Positions 20,465 through 30,500 of a stretch of 64,000 bases of DNA are shown one piece after another. Source of the DNA: Tamlana sp. 2_MG-2023 (GTDB taxonomy: Bacteria; Bacteroidota; Bacteroidia; Flavobacteriales; Flavobacteriaceae); NCBI RefSeq assembly GCF_030548465.1, contig NZ_JAUOSF010000003.1, positions 414,035 to 478,034 on the forward strand, written 5' to 3'. The position numbers and the translations under genes were made by a program. Under the pieces are notes generated by a model. That model saw only the letters and a list, made by a program, of their open reading frames with translations, was not told the origin of the DNA and did not search any database. The stretch's first letter is position 1. The number at the start of each line of letters is the position of its first letter.

Positions 20465-21349
20465 ATGAAACAAACAATAAATCATTTGGACTTTAAATTT
20501 TCAACATTATTATTAGCACTTGTATTTGGAGTATTTTTTACTTCTTGCGATAAAGATGATGATGTGTCTACTTCAGATATCGATCGGGTATCTATGAAAA
20601 CACTTCCGCAATTGGATTATGTACTTGGGAATGCTCTTAATTTATCTGGAATGGTAATAACTCTTGATAAGGGGGGTGATCTTATAGATGTTCCTTTTGA
20701 ATCTTTTCAAAGTGAAGGTATTATCACTGAACCTGAAAATGGAGAAATATTAGACCTCACTGATGAATCTGTAACTATAAGCGTAAGTGATTCAGGAAAA
20801 GGTTTGATTCAAGCTATTAATGTGACTAATGAAGTTGTTGCGATGGAAATTAAGGAAGCACCTAGAACGGATTACTTTTATGGTGAGAAATTAGACCTAA
20901 CTGATATGGTACTAACTTTTAGTTATGAGAATGGAGATAGCGAAGATCTTAGCTACGCTGAAGTTCAAAATGACATTGAAACTGTACCGGTTAATGGAGA
21001 AGCGATTTCATCAGATACAGATTTAACTATTACTCATGTTACAACAGGAATAACTGTCGTTCAAGAATTAAATCTCTCGAGATTTTTCCCTGTAAGTGCT
21101 GTGCTTGTAACGCCACCTACAAAAACGGAATATGCAGTAGGAGAACCGTTAGATCTTAGTGGAATTGTTATTCGTTATACTATGAGTGATAGTAGCGAAG
21201 TTAATATTGGTTTTGAAGATTTTGATGCATTAAAGATTGGAAGTACTCCTGAGAATGGAACTATATTAACTGCTGATGTTGTAGTAGTTAAAATTAAACA
21301 TTTGCGACCTACAACTCTGGTAAGTATTCCGATTACGGTAACGCCATAG
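20465..21349 (+). CDS. Lipoprotein with bacterial Ig-like repeats
   Basis: 294-residue lipoprotein. The start is set at the ATG at 20465, which gives a normal SPII signal (FGVFFTSC, cysteine near 28) followed by an acidic spacer KDDDD. A TTG at 20441 is in frame but would bury the signal peptide. Three similar units of about 80 residues recur, each with a D/G-LDLSGMVI-like strand and an E-NGE/T-I turn (near LNLSGMVITL, LDLTDMVLTF, LDLSGIVIRY), resembling bacterial Ig-like (Big_3-type) domains. Position in the operon and surface anchoring suggest a spacer or binding protein for the glycan-uptake complex. No enzyme motif was seen. Confidence 0.75.
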   Translation: MKQTINHLDFKFSTLLLALVFGVFFTSCDKDDDVSTSDIDRVSMKTLPQLDYVLGNALNLSGMVITLDKGGDLIDVPFESFQSEGIITEPENGEILDLTDESVTISVSDSGKGLIQAINVTNEVVAMEIKEAPRTDYFYGEKLDLTDMVLTFSYENGDSEDLSYAEVQNDIETVPVNGEAISSDTDLTITHVTTGITVVQELNLSRFFPVSAVLVTPPTKTEYAVGEPLDLSGIVIRYTMSDSSEVNIGFEDFDALKIGSTPENGTILTADVVVVKIKHLRPTTLVSIPITVTP

Positions 21350-21393
21350 GTTACATCAAGAAAGGGGTTTAAGTCAATTTAATTGCTAGGAGT

Positions 21394-22224
21394 ATGTATA
21401 GAAAAATTTTCTTATTATTATGCCTATTATCAGTCTCTTTGATTTATGCCCATGGAAGTTTAACTAAAAGAATAAAAGAGAAATCTATAGAAATTAGAAA
21501 GCAACCTAAAAATCCTAAGCTATATTTTGAACGTGGTTACTTGTATGAACAACATGAAGAATTTAATAAAGCAATAAAGGATTATTCCAAATCAGAAAAA
21601 TTGGGCAATTCAGAAGCGGTTCTTTATTATAGAAAAGCACAAACCTATTATCATAGCGGTCATTTTTCGAAAGCATTAAAAGCTTCGAACAAAGCTTTGG
21701 TAAAAGATGGTTTGAATGTTAAACTAAATAAGTTACAAGGGGAAATATTAATTCAATTAGGAGCCTACCAAGAGGCCCTGAAGTATTATCGTTTTTTTAT
21801 TGAAAATACTGTTGATACTAACCCTGAAGACTATATTGTTTACAGTTCTATTTTTTTGGGAATTGATAGTAGTAATTACGAAAAAGCAATTCAAATTTTA
21901 GATGCAGGATTAATAAAAATAGGGAAAGGTACTTTTACTTTACAATTAAAGAAATTAAAATATTTAGAGGCTTCCTCACAAGTAAATAAAGTTATAGAGC
22001 AATACAATTACTTCATTTTAAGTGCTTATAGAAAGGAATTTTGGTATTATAAAAAAGCAAAATACTTATTTGAAAACAAGAAAATCCTTGATTGTAAAAT
22101 TGCAATTCAACAAGCGCAGACGGCGATAGTTTTGCTACCTGATAAGTTTAAAAACACATCTGGAATTAAAAATTTAGAAAACGAGATCAACAAACTTAAA
22201 AAGGAATTGTCAAATGAAAATTAA
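21394..22224 (+). CDS. Exported TPR-repeat protein
   Basis: 276-residue protein with a signal peptide (to about residue 19, LLCLLSVSLIYAHG) and several tetratricopeptide repeats: KLYFERGYLYEQHEEFNKAI, AVLYYRKAQTYYHSGHFSKA, KLQGEILIQLGAYQEALKYY. TPRs usually form a scaffold for another protein. Its stop codon lies inside the first codons of the next gene (11-bp overlap, ATGAAAATTAA), so the two are translationally coupled and likely work together. No catalytic function is visible. Confidence 0.82.
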   Translation: MYRKIFLLLCLLSVSLIYAHGSLTKRIKEKSIEIRKQPKNPKLYFERGYLYEQHEEFNKAIKDYSKSEKLGNSEAVLYYRKAQTYYHSGHFSKALKASNKALVKDGLNVKLNKLQGEILIQLGAYQEALKYYRFFIENTVDTNPEDYIVYSSIFLGIDSSNYEKAIQILDAGLIKIGKGTFTLQLKKLKYLEASSQVNKVIEQYNYFILSAYRKEFWYYKKAKYLFENKKILDCKIAIQQAQTAIVLLPDKFKNTSGIKNLENEINKLKKELSNEN

Positions 22225-24607
22225 ATTCAATCTATATGTGTTATTGGTTCTTATATCAACAATAACATTTGGACAAAACACGATTGATATCGTAAACCCT
22301 CCACAAACGGTGAATGCTGCTTCAAATGTGGATATTACCTTTAACTACACGGTAGATAAACCCGGAGGAGCGTATGCATATATCCGATTTAAAGTTGGGT
22401 CTAGTAATTTAACAGCCAATAATACATTTGTAAATCAAGGTTCAGGAACTTTAACCTTAAGTATTGAGATACCTTTGGGAACTCCTGAAGGTGCGGGGTA
22501 TAGTTTTCAAGCGCAACTTTTTAATCACCTAAATCCTGGGGGTTGGGAAGAATTGGATACTAAAAATTATCCTGGAATTACTGTAGAACCTGAACCATCT
22601 CCAGGCGATATTGTTATAGCTCCAGGAGATAATTGGAAGTATTTTGATGATGGAAATGAGCCAGCAGGAAATTGGAAGATAGCTGGATTTAACGATGATT
22701 CCTGGGCTTTTGGAAATTCAGAACTTGGATATGGTGAAGGGGATGAGGCGACTATGACAAATAGTGGTGCATTAACTACATATTTTAGAAAATCTTTTAA
22801 TTTGACAGATATTCAAGAAGATTTTGCATATCTGGATCTTACCGCTTTGAGAGATGATGGTATGATTGTCTATATTAATGGAACAGAAGTATGGAGAGAT
22901 AATATGCCTATGGGGTCTGTTAACTATGATACTTTCGCACTAACTGCGGCAACTGAAAATATATGGATTAATAAAGTTATAAATAATTTTTTAATAGAAG
23001 GTGAAAATGTTATAGCAATAGAAATTCACCAAAATAGTGCAACAAGTTCTGATGTGAGTTTTAACTTTAGGCTAAAAGTTAGCCCTCAGGTTATTGCACA
23101 ATTAAGGAGAGGGCCATATTTGCAAAAAGGAAATTCAAATGCTATTACCATAAAATATAGAACAAATACCAATACTGAAACCGTTATTAATTATGGCACT
23201 TCTTTAGGCGCCTTGAATAGTTCAGTTTCTGATGTGTCATTAAGCACGGATCATGAAATTGAGATAACAGGATTGTTACCGAACACAAAATATTTTTATG
23301 AAATTGCTAATAATGCTGGAGTTTATGTGCCAGAATCTGGTGATATGTACTTTAAAACAGCTCCTCCGGTTGGTACAGACCAATTTGTGAGAGCTTGGAT
23401 TCTAGGTGATGCTGGTACTGGCAATCAAAACCAGAAAAATGTTCGCGATCAGTACTACGATTATGTATCGAATGCAAGTACTAACCCAGACCAAACAGAT
23501 ATGATGTTGTTTTTAGGGGATAATGCATACGACAGCGGATTAGATTCAGAATATCAATCAGCGCTATTTAATATTTATAGTTCTCAGTTGAAGAAAACAG
23601 TTGCGTGGTCAACGCTAGGAAACCATGACGGTTATTCAGCAGATTCTAATACTCAATCTGGCCCATATTATGACATCTTCACGTTTCCAACAGCCGCAGA
23701 ATCAGGTGGTGTTGCCTCTGGAACTGAAGCCTATTATTCGTTTGATTATGCTAATATTCATTTTATCGTTTTAGAATCTTATACCTTGGATAATAATGCA
23801 ACGCAAATAGCTTGGTGTACGCAAGATATGCAAAATACAGATCAAGATTGGATTGTTGCTATATTTCATCACCCGCCGTATTCTAAGGGTTCTCATGATT
23901 CAGATTCAGAATCTCAACTTATAAATATGCGAAATAATTTCCTCCCAATTTTAGAGGAAAATGGGGTAGATTTAGTGTTATCTGGTCATTCGCATTCTTA
24001 TGAAAGATCCTATTTCATTAACGAACACTATGGAATGTCAAATAGTTTTGATTCTAATCAAAACACTATCGGAACTAATGGGCATTTATCAGGTAAAGCG
24101 GACACTTCTGATGGTGCATACGAAAAAGTACAAACTCAAAACCCTGGAGCTGTTTATATAACCACAGGATCCGCTGGTAAAATTTCAGGTGGTAATTTAG
24201 ATCACAATGCTATGTTTAGTTCTTTAAACGAATTGGGCTCATGTGTTTTAGAAATCGAAAATGATGGTGGGTTGGGTCAAAACTTAACTGTTAAGTTTAT
24301 TAATGACAATGGATCGGTGTCCGATTATTTTACAATTAATAAAACAGGGATACTACTTTCAATTAAATCAAATGCTATAAATAGTAATGATACAAAAGTT
24401 TACCCGGTGCCTGTAGTAGGTGTTCTTAATATTGAGGTTGACGCTGGTGAATCTTTAAAGGAAGTTAAAATATACAATGCCATTGGTGAACTTGTTAAAA
24501 AAACAGCTCGTAACCATATTAATGTGAATACCATCCAAAGTGGCATGTACTTTTTACAGATTATCACCGATAAGGGGGAATATTTCAAGAGTATCATTGT
24601 TAAATAA
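22214..24607 (+). CDS. T9SS-exported purple-acid-phosphatase-like metallophosphoesterase
   Basis: 797-residue secreted protein. A signal peptide (1-21) is followed by an Ig-like module (22-125) of the same family as those in the four modular genes at 31.9-39.8 kb. A jelly-roll-like domain (about 130-290) and a fibronectin-like entry domain (295-385) precede a calcineurin-type phosphoesterase. All metal motifs of purple acid phosphatases are visible: GDAG (D399), GDNAY (D436, Y439), GNHD (N470, H471), HH (551-552) and GHSHSYERS (H592, H594). A T9SS type A sorting domain ends the protein (about 725-797, KVYPVPVVGVLNIE). The presumed reaction is phosphomonoester hydrolysis outside the cell. It is the last gene of the SusCD operon and overlaps the TPR gene. 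Confidence 0.9.
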   Translation: MKIKFNLYVLLVLISTITFGQNTIDIVNPPQTVNAASNVDITFNYTVDKPGGAYAYIRFKVGSSNLTANNTFVNQGSGTLTLSIEIPLGTPEGAGYSFQAQLFNHLNPGGWEELDTKNYPGITVEPEPSPGDIVIAPGDNWKYFDDGNEPAGNWKIAGFNDDSWAFGNSELGYGEGDEATMTNSGALTTYFRKSFNLTDIQEDFAYLDLTALRDDGMIVYINGTEVWRDNMPMGSVNYDTFALTAATENIWINKVINNFLIEGENVIAIEIHQNSATSSDVSFNFRLKVSPQVIAQLRRGPYLQKGNSNAITIKYRTNTNTETVINYGTSLGALNSSVSDVSLSTDHEIEITGLLPNTKYFYEIANNAGVYVPESGDMYFKTAPPVGTDQFVRAWILGDAGTGNQNQKNVRDQYYDYVSNASTNPDQTDMMLFLGDNAYDSGLDSEYQSALFNIYSSQLKKTVAWSTLGNHDGYSADSNTQSGPYYDIFTFPTAAESGGVASGTEAYYSFDYANIHFIVLESYTLDNNATQIAWCTQDMQNTDQDWIVAIFHHPPYSKGSHDSDSESQLINMRNNFLPILEENGVDLVLSGHSHSYERSYFINEHYGMSNSFDSNQNTIGTNGHLSGKADTSDGAYEKVQTQNPGAVYITTGSAGKISGGNLDHNAMFSSLNELGSCVLEIENDGGLGQNLTVKFINDNGSVSDYFTINKTGILLSIKSNAINSNDTKVYPVPVVGVLNIEVDAGESLKEVKIYNAIGELVKKTARNHINVNTIQSGMYFLQIITDKGEYFKSIIVK

Positions 24608-24639
24608 CAACATTTAATACTTAGATTTTTTGCGAATGA

Positions 24640-24668
24640 AAGCTATCTTAAAAGGATAGCTTTTTTTA
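24640..24668 (+). terminator. Intrinsic terminator of the SusCD operon
   Basis: Stem AAGCTATC (24640-24647) pairs with GATAGCTT (24655-24662) across a 7-nt loop, followed by a run of T. It lies 33 bp after the phosphatase stop. Confidence 0.85.
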
Positions 24669-24841
24669 TGACTTTTAGAGCGAAATCTTAACTTTAAAAC
24701 TTACTTGAATAAAAACCCATCTCCCTTATGATTAAGGTCAATTACAGTGCTTACTTTTGCTTATAGCGGGGTGTACTTGCGAGACTTTCTTTTGTTTTTA
24801 AATTGATCACTCAAATTATTCAGGTAACAAACATTATAAAT

Positions 24842-24881
24842 AAAACAGCCGGCTAAAAAATATGTTTTAGACGGCTGTTTT
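24842..24881 (-). terminator. Terminator of the minus-strand GH3 gene (possibly bidirectional)
   Basis: Perfect 10-bp inverted repeat AAAACAGCCG / CGGCTGTTTT (24842-24851 and 24872-24881) with a T-run on either strand, 47 bp past the GH3 stop and between convergent genes. Confidence 0.85.
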
Positions 24882-24927
24882 TATTGTGAAGGCTATTATA
24901 AGCGCCTATTAGGGAGTTATCTGGGTA

Positions 24928-27291
24928 CTAGTCAATAGTAATTGTTTTACTAAGCCTTATATCTTCAGCTGAACTTCCAATCATAATTTTGAATTCTCCC
25001 GGTTCAACAATGTATTTCATGTCCTCGTCCCATAGACCAAACTCACTAATAGGTATTGTAAAATTAATAGTGGTTATTTCAGATGGGTTAATTTCTACTT
25101 TTTTGAACGCTTTTAAATTTTTCACAGGTGTTGTAACCGAACTTAGTATATCGTTAAAATATACTTGAACAACCTCTTTGCCCACAACCTTTCCTGTATT
25201 TCTAACCTTAAGCGATATTTTAACCACGCCATCCATATTCAGTTTCGTGTTTTCTACCTGTAAATCTGAATACTCAAAAGACGTATAACTTAAGCCATGC
25301 CCGAAAGGAAATAAGGGATCTGGAGAAGAAAAAACATAATCTCTACCTGGTTTTTCAGGACTTCCAGGTTGCCTATAAAAACCTCTTCCCGATGGTTTAT
25401 AGTTATAAAAAACAGGAACATGACCAGCGCTTTTGGGAACACTTACAGTAAGTTTTCCAGAAGGGTTTACGTCTCCAAATAAAACCTTGGCAACCGCATT
25501 ACCTCCTTGTTCTCCAGGGTACCAAGCCTCAACAATAGCAGGTAAATGTTCTTTTTCCCAAGCAATTGAATAAGCTCTACCATGAACCATAACAAGTACT
25601 ATAGGTTTTCCTGTGTTGTGTATGGCTTCTATTAATTCAGGTTGAACTCCTGGAGGTGTTAACGATGCTCTATCAAAGCCTTCGCCACTAGTGGGATAGT
25701 CTCCAGGTATATCTTTTCCCCAGCCAATACCTGATAGTACACTACTAGTACCTCCTATTACTAATACTACAACATCACTTTTTTCTGCTGCTTTTACCGC
25801 TGCAGGAATATTGCTTTTGTCAAAACCAGTAATATTACAGCCTTTTTCATAATTTACTTCAAATTTATTATTAGCATATTGCTTTATACCATCTAAAATA
25901 GTCGTTCCAGATTTATTATCTTTCGTATAGCTATAATCACCATACTGTACTTGATCGGCATTAGGCCCAATTACCGCAATTGATTTTAGTGTGTTAGAAT
26001 TAATTGGTAATAAACTATTCTCATTTTTAAGAAGAATGATTGATTCTTCGGCGATTTCACTTGCTAAGTTAATAGCTTCTTTTGTGTGAATTAGGGTTGA
26101 AACTTTTTTAGGTGCTTTAAAAGGTTTGTCGAACAGCCCCGCTTTAAATTTAGCCGTTAATATGTTACTCACAGCTTGATCTATAAGTGCAATATCTACT
26201 TTTCCAGTTTGTATTAAATTTGGTAATTCTGAATAGGCAAAACTTTTTGGAGCTTCAAGGTCAACACCAGCTTCCAAAGCACTAATTGCCGTTGCAGCAG
26301 CATCTTTTGTGACTTTATGAAAATAGTTAAGCATCGCAATGGCTTCATAGTCTGAGAAAACGTAGCCTTTAAACCCAAGTTCATCTCTTAAAACATCCTT
26401 CATTAAATATTTATTAGCGTGCATCGGGATGCCATTCACTTCATTATATGCAGGCATTAATGAATAGATATTAGCTTCTTGAATAACTTTCTTAAAAGGA
26501 TACATGTGCAAGTTTCTTAATTCTCGAGGTCCTAAATTGTTTGGGCCTAGATTGATACCAGCAAAGGGTGTGCTATATGCTACATAATGTTTAGCAGTAC
26601 ACATGAGCTTGCCGTCGGGTATGTGTGTTTTTGTTATTGAAGGGTCTCCTTGCATGCCTATCACAAAAGCCTTACCCATTTCAGAAACCAGATAAGGGTC
26701 TTCGCCAAAAGACTCTTCGGCTCTACCAAATCTAGGGTCTCTGGCCAAATCAAAAATTGGAGATAATGCTTGATCAACACCAGATAGACTCGCTTCTTGA
26801 GCTATAGTTGCTCCCATTTTTTCTATTAAATCAGGGTTCCAAGTACTTCCTTGTCCAATAGTTTGAGGAAAAATAGTAGCTCCAAAAGCCAATTGGCCAT
26901 GCAAACATTCTGCAATTTGAATGGCAGGGATACCTAGCCTTGTATTGTTACGCAAGTAGTTGTCGGCAGCTTCAGAGAATTTCGAGATTTCATCAACGCC
27001 AATGAAAGGACTCTCAAGCGTTCCTATACTACCACCTTTAAATAAGGAGTCCAAAGATTTCTGGGTAACCTTACCTTTTTTGTCAAACTTTAAATGTTTA
27101 AGACTAAGCATATTCATTTGAGAAATTTTTTCCTCAAGCGTCATCCGTTCTAAAAGATCATTAACACGAGTTTCAACAGATAGACTGCTATCCTTATAAG
27201 GAAATTGTTGCTTGTTGTTTTTCTGCGCATTACAGGATGGTAATATTAAAAAGTATAATAATACGGTTAATATTGGTTTCATTATTTTCAT
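24928..27291 (-). CDS. GH3 beta-glucosidase-like glycoside hydrolase (BglX type)
   Basis: Retaining exo-glycosidase of family GH3, 787 residues, predicted periplasmic or outer-membrane lipoprotein (LILPSC, cysteine 20). The N-terminal barrel carries MTLEEKISQM, the substrate-binding KHYVAYS (234-240) and the likely nucleophile D314 in GYVFSDYEAI. The second alpha/beta domain has VVVLVIGGTS, and a fibronectin-like C-terminal domain (about 680-780) ends the chain. Length and order fit BglX-like beta-glucosidases; related enzymes also act on xylosides or arabinosides, so the exact sugar is open. It is divergent from the GH2 gene and shares a 232-bp promoter region with it. A second start at 27282 is possible. 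Confidence 0.92.
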   Translation of the reverse strand: MKIMKPILTVLLYFLILPSCNAQKNNKQQFPYKDSSLSVETRVNDLLERMTLEEKISQMNMLSLKHLKFDKKGKVTQKSLDSLFKGGSIGTLESPFIGVDEISKFSEAADNYLRNNTRLGIPAIQIAECLHGQLAFGATIFPQTIGQGSTWNPDLIEKMGATIAQEASLSGVDQALSPIFDLARDPRFGRAEESFGEDPYLVSEMGKAFVIGMQGDPSITKTHIPDGKLMCTAKHYVAYSTPFAGINLGPNNLGPRELRNLHMYPFKKVIQEANIYSLMPAYNEVNGIPMHANKYLMKDVLRDELGFKGYVFSDYEAIAMLNYFHKVTKDAAATAISALEAGVDLEAPKSFAYSELPNLIQTGKVDIALIDQAVSNILTAKFKAGLFDKPFKAPKKVSTLIHTKEAINLASEIAEESIILLKNENSLLPINSNTLKSIAVIGPNADQVQYGDYSYTKDNKSGTTILDGIKQYANNKFEVNYEKGCNITGFDKSNIPAAVKAAEKSDVVVLVIGGTSSVLSGIGWGKDIPGDYPTSGEGFDRASLTPPGVQPELIEAIHNTGKPIVLVMVHGRAYSIAWEKEHLPAIVEAWYPGEQGGNAVAKVLFGDVNPSGKLTVSVPKSAGHVPVFYNYKPSGRGFYRQPGSPEKPGRDYVFSSPDPLFPFGHGLSYTSFEYSDLQVENTKLNMDGVVKISLKVRNTGKVVGKEVVQVYFNDILSSVTTPVKNLKAFKKVEINPSEITTINFTIPISEFGLWDEDMKYIVEPGEFKIMIGSSAEDIRLSKTITID

Positions 27292-27385
27292 AGAGTTTTT
27301 AGTTTTATTTATCGTGGTTTAAAATGGGGTGATGGTTTGTTGATATAGTCCTTAACAAGGATTTATTTTTATCTTAAATTTATAA

Positions 27386-27409
27386 AGTGTATAAATTACA
27401 CTATATTTG
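27386..27409 (+). promoter_or_regulatory. AraR-type operator overlapping the GH2 promoter
   Basis: AGTGTA-TAAAT-TACACT (27386-27402), the best copy of the 17-bp palindrome in the window. Its last base begins the -7 element TATATTTG (27402-27409). A repressor bound here would cover the promoter. The site lies in the shared region between GH3 (minus) and GH2 (plus), so both may be affected. Confidence 0.75.
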
Positions 27410-27523
27410 GTAAATATAATGAAAATGGTAACATCTTCTTTTAGAATTAATAATAAATCAACTGGGTTTAATAGTAATACTTTATATTACTCATCAACTG
27501 AAAATAAAAATTAGGATAAAAAA

Positions 27524-30500
27524 ATGATTAAATTAAATAGAGTTCTTATCTGCTTTTTCTGCTTTAATATTATTAGCAATTTCGGATTTTCACAATCAAA
27601 GAATGATTGGGAAAACCCAAGTATTTTTCAAATAAATCAAGTGTTACCTCATACCAATTTAATGCCGTTTAATACGGTTAAGGAAGCTTTTGGTAAGGAT
27701 AAAAAATCATCTCCAAATTTTTTGACTCTTAATGGCGATTGGGATTTTAATTTTTCTGAAAACTTGGATGAGGCACCATCAGATTTTTATAAAGATAATT
27801 TTAATCGTAAAAAATGGGATAAAATAAAGGTGCCTTCAAACTGGGAAATGGAAGGGTTTGGATATGCCATGTTTAGAAACATTGGTCAGCCATATAATTC
27901 AAAACCACCGTTGGTACCTAAAGAGTTTAATCCTATAGGTTCTTATTACAGAACCTTTACCTTACCAAAAAACTGGAAAGAGAAACAGCATTTTCTGCAT
28001 TTTGAAGGCGTGCAATCCGCTTCATATGTTTGGATAAATGGCGTAAAAGTAGGGTATAATCAAGGCGCCATGGAACCTGCTGAATATGATATTACACCAT
28101 ATTTGAAAAATGGTACAAACAGCATAGCGGTAAAAGTACTTCATTATAGCGATGGTTCGTATTTAGAAGATCAAGACACTTGGAGGCTTGCAGGTATTTT
28201 TAGAGATGTTTATATCATGTCAACACCAAAAACACATATTCATGATTTTTATGTGACTACAGAGTTGGATAAAAACTATGCGGATGCGACTTTAAATATA
28301 GAAACATATATAGCCCAATTTGATGAAGATAAGTCACATGATTATGTGATTCATGCCAGTTTGTATGACGATAAAAAAAGGCATATTGCCAGTGAGAATT
28401 TAACTAAAGTTGAAGAAAATCAATTGACAGGTGAGTTTGATAAAGTATCGGGATCATTTCCTGTAAACAATCCTAAAAAATGGTCTGCAGAACATCCCAA
28501 TTTATATACACTTATATTAGAATTACGAGATGCAAACAATAAAATAATTGAAGTTTTTAGGCACAACGTTGGTTTTAGAAAAGTTGAAGTAAAAAACAAA
28601 GCCATATATGTAAACGGAATGCCCGTAAAGCTCAATGCCGTAAATAGCCACATGATGCATCCTAAAACAGGACATGCCATGGATGTAGAAACGATGAGAA
28701 AGGACTTGATCTTAATGAAGCAATTTAACATTAATTGCGTTCGTACAAGCCACTATCCACCAAACGTGGAATATCTTGACTTGGCTGACGAGCTTGGTAT
28801 GTATATTATTGATGAAGTAGGCGATGAAGCACATAGTAACATCCATTTATCTAGCCAACCAGAATGGAGAGCTCAATATTTAGATAGGATGCAAAAAATG
28901 GTATATAGAGATAGAAACCATGCCTCAATTGTAATTTGGAGTGCTGGTAATGAGAGCGGTCCTGGAGATAATATTTGTGCAATAATTGCTGAAGGAAAAA
29001 AAATAGACCCAAGTCGTCCAGCATGGATGTATGGCGGAAATAGTGATGAGAACCCAAAAACAAATCCCATTAAATGTGAAGATATTGTTGGGCCTCGATA
29101 TGTAACACCATTTACACTTACAAAACGTTTTGCTCTAGGTGATGACGCCCGACCATCGTTTATGGACGAGTATTTATCTGCTGCAGGAAATTCACTTGGA
29201 GGGTTGGATGAGTATTGGGAAGCCATTTATAAATACCCGCGCTTAACGGGTGGTGCCGTTTGGGATTGGGTGAGCCCTGGCATTGATGCTCGATGGAGAA
29301 CAACTCCAGACGCTTCTCCAAATAAAGTGATGACGTCTTTAATGAATAAAGCACTTTTAAAAGAAGGTAAATTTGGTAATGCACTTTATTTAAGTGGTCA
29401 TGATGATTGGTTAGAAGTTTATCGTGATACCGCATTAGATATTTCTGATGATCAACTTACACTTAGTTTTTGGGTAAAACCAGAAAAATATAATGGTGAT
29501 GCCTATTTTATTACCAAAGGAAATTATCAATATGGAATTGTACAATCAAGTGATACCAAAATTCAGTTCTATATTCACACAGATATGAAAGTTACTTTAG
29601 AAGCTAGCCTTCCTGAGGATTGGGTGGGCAAGTGGCATCAGGTGTCAGGTACTTACGATGGTCAGAATTTAAGACTTTATATTAACGGAAAACAGGTGGC
29701 GTCAAAAACCTGCACAGGAGATATAATTAATGGCCCTTACGCTGTGAATGTTGGAAAATCTGCAGAAATTATAGATAACCATTTAGGCTACCTTACACAT
29801 ACAACTATTGATAATGTTAGAATTTTTAATAAAGTGATAGCCATTGAAGATTTGACAGCAAATAGTGATTCATTGAAAAAAAACGCAGCACTTTGGTTAG
29901 ATTTTGAGTCTGTTAACGATGAATCTCATTACTACAGTCTAGGTTTACCAGGAAGAACTTATGGTTTAGTTTGGCCAGATAGAACGGTTCAGCCAGAACT
30001 ATGGCAATTGAAGAAATCGCCACAACCTGTGGCTGTTGAAGTCGTTAATTTGGAAAAAGGACAGATTGAAGTTTTTAATCGTTTTTCATTCACCAATTTA
30101 AAGGCATTAAAAGCCAACTGGTCGTTATCTGCCAATGGAGAAAAAATAGAATCGGGAACTTTAAAAATCGATCTAGAACCATTAACAAAAAAAGGTTTAA
30201 ATATCCCATATAAAACAAAGGACTTTAAAGAAGCAACGCATTATGTACTTGAATTAAGTTTTTCTATTTCAGAAGATGTGGTTTGGGCAAAAAAGGGTCA
30301 CGAAGTGGCTTGGGAGCAGTTTGAATTTCCATTTATAGAAAAGAAGCCCGAAACAGTAAGTGTTGATGGGATTTCTATAGAAGATAATGCTGAAAATATT
30401 GTATTTAAAGGCTCGAATTTCACTTATACTTTTAATAAAGAAAAGGGGTTGCTGACCTCTATGGTTTATGAAGAAAAAGAATATTTAAAGCAAGGGCCTA

